The notes under the pieces are model-generated. The model saw only the letters and a program-made list of their open reading frames with translations, was not told the DNA's origin and made no database searches. From Tenodera sinensis (taxonomy: Eukaryota > Arthropoda > Insecta > Mantodea > Mantidae), in contig CM060974.1 of assembly GCA_030765045.1 (NCBI GenBank), forward strand, positions 48,980,839 to 49,044,838: a stretch of 64,000 nt of DNA, in the 5' to 3' direction. This document shows, piece by piece, positions 60,120-64,000 of the stretch. Position 1 is the first letter of the stretch; each line of letters begins with the position of its first letter. The position numbers and the translations under genes are program-made.

Positions 60120-60262
60120 TACAGTTATCCAAAGCTCATTTTACTGAATTTATTTTGAATCTAAATATTTGTCAATCACTAATAACTCCAAGCACTGGTA
60201 CTACTAAGAATAGAAATTTCTTCTTTACCTGTTTACCTACCCCTTATATGGGACTTACACAC

Positions 60263-60484
60263 CCTACTGTGCTTTTCAAATGGGAAGAGCTCTGATCTGC
60301 AGCCAATGAGATACATTTATGCTTACAGCGTTGCAAGCTCATTACCCAGGCTCTTTTGATATTTCTTGACACATCAAGCCCCACTTAAAGGGAAAGCAAT
60401 GTGACAACACAGCAGGACTCCTGTTGGTTGCCACCCTAGAGGCGCTCAAGGACAAACTCCTTCCCATTTGAAAAGCACAGTAGG
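60263..60484 (+). repeat. LINE-B ORF1 segment bounded by 25-bp inverted repeats
   Basis: 60263-60287 and 60460-60484 are perfect 25-bp reverse complements. The core matches LINE-B ORF1 at 45935-46110 (CAGCCAATGAGATAC, TTGCAAGCTCATTACCC, GACAAACTCCTTCCCATTTG). It lies between two parts of the SINE-A tail. Confidence 0.88.
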
Positions 60485-60624
60485 ACTTACAAACTAGTGC
60501 CAAGGGTCACATGCCTGTTGGGGAGCACAGGAACCTATGGACCGGACAGAGTGCAGACCTTGAAGCGGGTATGATCCAATGATCATACCTTGGTGATCAG
60601 TCAAGCAACAGGTATGAGAGTCAG

Positions 60625-60845
60625 TCTGGGTGGCTCAGTTGTTTAGATGCTGGCCTACTGATCCCAAGGTCGTGGGTTCAAATCCAGCCCACACCAATGG
60701 TTTTTAAGTGTGCTTAAAAATGACAGCTTCAGGTCAGTACATTTACCGGCATGTAAAAGAACTCCTGCGGGTCAAAATTCCGGCACACCAGCGATGCTGA
60801 TGTGATCCTGGCAATTGACAGCATCGTTAAACAACAACGTAAAAC
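60625..60845 (+). mobile_element. SINE-B copy 2, inside SINE-A
   Basis: GTCAGTCTGGGTGGCTCAG head, B box GTGGGTTCAAATCC, body AACTCCTGCGGGTCAAAATT and GGCACACCAGCGATGCTG, tail AACAACAACGTAAAA. An imperfect target duplication, CAGGTATGAGA and CAGGCATGAGG, flanks it. Confidence 0.88.
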
Positions 60846-61107
60846 CAGGCATGAGGATATGAAATGCAGCCAACTCAAGGATTTGAAAGCTGACAATGGA
60901 TCAATTGGTATAATGAGTGGCGGGGGAAACTGGAGAACCTGAAGAAAACTCACCCTAACGCCGCTTCATCCACCACAAATACCACATGCAGGTTCCAGGG
61001 ATTGGACCCAGGCTGCCTAGGTGGTAAGTGAATGCTCTAACTACTCAGCCATGGTGCCACTCTAAATAGAAATATATAGTGAAAAATGACAGTATTTATA
61101 ATCAGAT

Positions 61108-62185
61108 TTATCCAAAGTTCAGAGTACTAATTTTGTTTTGAATGTGGTTATTTGTCTTATACGTATAGAATAAGAAAAAAATTGTAAAAATAGTAGGTAA
61201 AGTCTTTGAGCTACTCCATCCCAGTATTTTTTGAAAAGGAGTGATGCATGTGGTAAAACTGAGTCTCAAATAGTCAACAATAGATTTCAGTTTATGTAGT
61301 CCATCCGTTTGACTCTCCGTGTCATTGTCATAGAAATGAAGTAGTCTGAGTAGCAAAAGATATTTGTCTCCTGACATGTACTCTGCAAACGGGGAGTAGC
61401 AATTAGAGGTTCTGTTGGCCAGTGTTCTGCATGGCTCTGTCAGCTCCTTTACCCTGGTTATCAGCTTGTAAGTCCCAAGAAGATATAAAGTTCTTTGAGT
61501 GTGGTTTCAGACCAGGACTGCAAACGGGAGTGGGGGGAGGGTGAAAGTTTCTCACAAAGAAAATCATAATACCTATTAGTTTCTTTAGCAATGAGCTGTG
61601 TAATTTGAAAAAAAAAAATAATTTAAAAACATCAAAAACTGTGACTTTTCATCCAAATTCACTGTAATACCTGAATTATGGTTATCAAAACCATGATTTT
61701 GTGGATCAAAATTGCTCCTCAGCCACTGAAACATTGGCGTGCTAACCCGTCTTCTCTTTGTGCGTGGCACATCTTGTGATGATGAATCATTTTCATCACC
61801 TTTCGCATTGTCACTTATTTCCCCAGCATGAATATCAACACATTCACTTCCACTTTCACTGTCCTGATTACTGTGATCAATATCTGACATAATCAAATAG
61901 CAAAGCATCAAATTGGGTCTGTAACTCATTGTCACGTAAAATACACCCTGCCAGCTGGTCCCAACCATGTTGTTTGAACCCATGAATCCCCACAATCACA
62001 TGACCCCTGCCAGCCTGCTGCTTTATTGCAGAGAGCTCCTTGAAAGTGCTTCTTCATAATCCCAACAGATGGCAGAACTTGTTCTTTCAACTAAAGATGT
62101 GTACAGAGATTCCCTTCAGTGTCTAATAAGGCTTGAGTTTCCTCATTACTACTCCGGCCAACGCACAGAGAGGTTTAAATGCCCC
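61108..62185 (-). pseudogene. piggyBac transposase pseudogene
   Basis: Minus strand. From an ATG at 61890 the acidic N-terminus is MSDIDHSNQDSESGSECVD, then DVPRTKRRRVSTPMFQWL, NFDPQNHGFDNHNSGITVN and a stop at 61585. After diverged sequence, the catalytic-region block MSGDKYLLLLRLLHFYDNDT and KLKSIVDYLRLSF (61260-61377) matches the piggyBac (DDE_Tnp_1_7) start, followed by CITPFQKI near 61250. The frame then breaks. Upstream, 62040-62185 matches the 5' leader of the 55511 element, and its outer TIR is missing. Truncated at both ends and non-functional. Confidence 0.82.
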
Positions 62186-63494
62186 CCATTATTGTTTTAA
62201 ATGTATTCAACAAGTTCTTTATAGATAAAACATACACATTTTAAAGGCTTACAATGAATAACTTTACCTAGAGTTAATAGTTCATCTTTCATTGTTAGTC
62301 TTATAGTGCTCCATATATATCCCAAATCCCAGGTAACCTCACCCATCCTTTACCTCAGATTAGCGAGACTCTAATGTACATAGTAAATATGAAAGGTAAT
62401 TGTTGCAGAAGATTGGCATAATTTCGTTCACTATACAACTGTTGAATTTTTTGCTTAAAAGCTTTGAACTTTCTTGTCATTTACAAGTGTTCCAAATTCA
62501 AAAACTGATTCAATTAACCAATAATAAAACAGTGTAATCTATTGCAACTATATTCCCTTTCAATTACTTCTGTTTCCTTTACTTTTACTATTAATATGAC
62601 CTCACTTAAATTATTACAATTTCACTTAAAACTTGTTTTGCTATTCAAACTTTTATCACCAGCCTCTCTAAACTCTGAATGTTACTCTCTTGGCCTCTGA
62701 CTTGCAAGAACCCCCTGCCGGTGTCAACCGTCACCTCGTGACTACCAAGTACCACTCCCCAGCTCTCCACCGTATCAGGTCACAACAGCACCCATGTCCA
62801 TCAGTGAGATCTGCTATTGCCTCCAGCATACCCATCCATCTGCAATAATGTTATCATTCTAGTGGTCAGTGATGACAGCTCCAATGTGCCCCTCTTCGTG
62901 CTTGTATTTATTCATTTTCCATTAGTTTGTCGGCCTAATGAGAACAATCTCACACCGGATGCCCTGGCTAACCACATCTTTGGAAGATTATTGATGCTCT
63001 GAGGCAGTTCCCCCATCCCATACAAACCAAATACTCTGGATCTTCCAGACAACAACAGTAGCTACTTTGACAATGTACATGGTCACCGTGGTCATCAGCA
63101 CATCATGGGTGGTCTGATGTTTGCAGAGTATTTCACATTGACGTATCTTGGCATCACGCACCACATTGACAGAGTAGATAACTCATCACCCCAGGTGTTT
63201 TAGAATGCTGCCAATGCCAGAATCGTTTACAGATCTTCTGCCGCTCATCCCTGGAGGCTAGCTATCTGCCATGCAGTTTCCTCTTTTGTAGACAGTCAGT
63301 TGTGGGTAGCAATAGTGACAAGCTGTCTCTGGAAGACTTCTAGTGTCAACGTGCCTTTATACTTGGGCTGCTTGGCTCATGGAGATGTTTTGTCACGTCC
63401 TGGTGTCTCAATGTTTAAGCTCTTAAGATTTTTGTTGGGTATTTGTTCCACCCTGACACTTGCTTGCATTATGCTGCTAACGACTCTCTTACAG
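62186..63494. other. Unassigned stretch between direct repeats
   Basis: No recognised gene. About 110 bp at 62558-62668 recur in direct orientation at 63756-63868 (TTCAATTACTT...TTTACTTTT and CACTTAAAACT). Confidence 0.45.
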
Positions 63495-63720
63495 GGAGCT
63501 AATACATTCCCCGATGTCCTCTTGCACATTAACTCATTGGCCAAAGTCTCTGAGTCTTTTATGCCCGTTAATCATCGCAGACAGCTCTATCCTCATCTTG
63601 GCCATTTTGTTTTTCATATTTGTCATCCTGGGTTCCATTTTTGCCAGCCATTTTGGTCCATTTTTGTCTTGGCTGTCATTTGCTTCATCATTTTTTCATC
63701 TTGCTTTTGTATGGTATTCA
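63495..63720 (-). pseudogene. Third gag-like coiled-coil fragment
   Basis: Read on the minus strand this is a broken Met/Lys-rich coil similar to 10103-10560 and 12999-13400, for example the plus-strand complement TTAACTCATTGGCCAAAGTC (63530-63549) against GGCCAATGTGTTAATGCC near 13315. No long clean frame survives. It supports a dispersed gag-like family in this genome. Confidence 0.4.
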
Positions 63721-64000
63721 TCCTACTTCGGACACCATTTGGAACTATATTCCTCTTCAATTACTTTATTTTCTTTACTTTTGCAATTAGTATGGTCTTA
63801 CTTATATAAATTATCACTATTACACTTAAAACTCGGTTTGCTAGTTTAAAAATTTACAACTAGCCTCTGCTTCTACATAGAAGCACATAGCACTATAAAG
63901 ATGTGTTGGAACGTGAAACAACATTTTTAATTCACAAACTATAACAGATCACTGTTACTAATACCTCTAATTAATGACAGTGAATGCAATACTTATTTTT

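Larger units (their letters stand above)
60230..61063 (-). mobile_element. SINE-A long-tail form carrying two insertions
   Basis: Minus-strand SINE-A: the head (complement of CTCAGCCATGGTGCCAC) ends near 61063, and the tail runs down to ACCCCTTATATGGGACTTAC near 60238. It is interrupted by a LINE-B ORF1 piece (60263-60484) and by SINE-B (60625-60845). Confidence 0.85.

Overview
Kind of sequence. The window is eukaryotic and almost entirely repetitive. It has no operons, very long (AAT)n runs, tRNA-headed SINEs with target-site duplications (TSDs), and remnants of many transposon superfamilies. The SINE types, non-LTR elements, C2H2 zinc-finger exons with acidic IKEE-type leaders, and a degenerate HFLHSH/HQDI protein family point to a large repeat-rich arthropod genome, most likely an insect. 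A cockroach or termite is my best guess, but that is inference. Only two stretches look like host gene: a frame-broken C2H2 zinc-finger exon (7.5-8.9 kb, minus) and an acidic leader exon with both splice sites (51.98-52.29 kb, plus).

Layout. 0-7 kb: (AAT)n arrays, a LINE RT/RNase H remnant, two inverted copies of a TTAA-type (piggyBac-like) MITE carrying a tRNA-like segment, and a 59-bp-arm hairpin. 7.5-8.9 kb: zinc-finger exon with a 308-bp frame-breaking tandem duplication. 9.96-13.6 kb: a 3.6-kb inverted repeat whose arms carry a gag-like coiled-coil ORF, with a higher-order tandem repeat in the spacer. 14-16.4 kb: LINE 3' fragment and a solo copy of a repeat I call X. 18-24 kb: SINE, a 331-bp palindrome, and a degenerate LINE-A split by a tRNA-like SINE. 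24-30 kb: GATGGT repeats, LINE-C fragments, the HFLHSH/HQDI pseudogene, and a TTAA MITE inside a LINE RT. 31-36.3 kb: another copy of X, carrying a hAT element and a 5'-truncated but open LINE-A, each with TSDs; the X copy at 16 kb is the matching empty site. 37.6-41.3 kb: a complete hAT element with intact 677-aa transposase, TIRs, a perfect 8-bp TSD and an exact 445-bp duplication of its 3' end. 41.9-42.7 kb: a deleted mariner. 45.2-49.8 kb: degenerate LINE-B fused to LINE-D. 49.8-55.5 kb: many SINEs and LINE-A remnants. 55.5-62.2 kb: three pieces of one piggyBac family, a mariner N-terminal half, and a triple-nested SINE. 62.2-64 kb: mostly unassigned, with a third gag-like fragment.

How the parts relate. 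There is no pathway here; the story is insertion history. LINE-A occurs four times (full-length degenerate, 5'-truncated open, 5'UTR joined to 3' tail, 3' stub) and plausibly mobilised the SINEs. Several insertions can be ordered because empty-site paralogues or interrupted frames are present. The hAT at 37.65-41.28 kb is the only element that looks capable of making a full-length protein with all catalytic residues.
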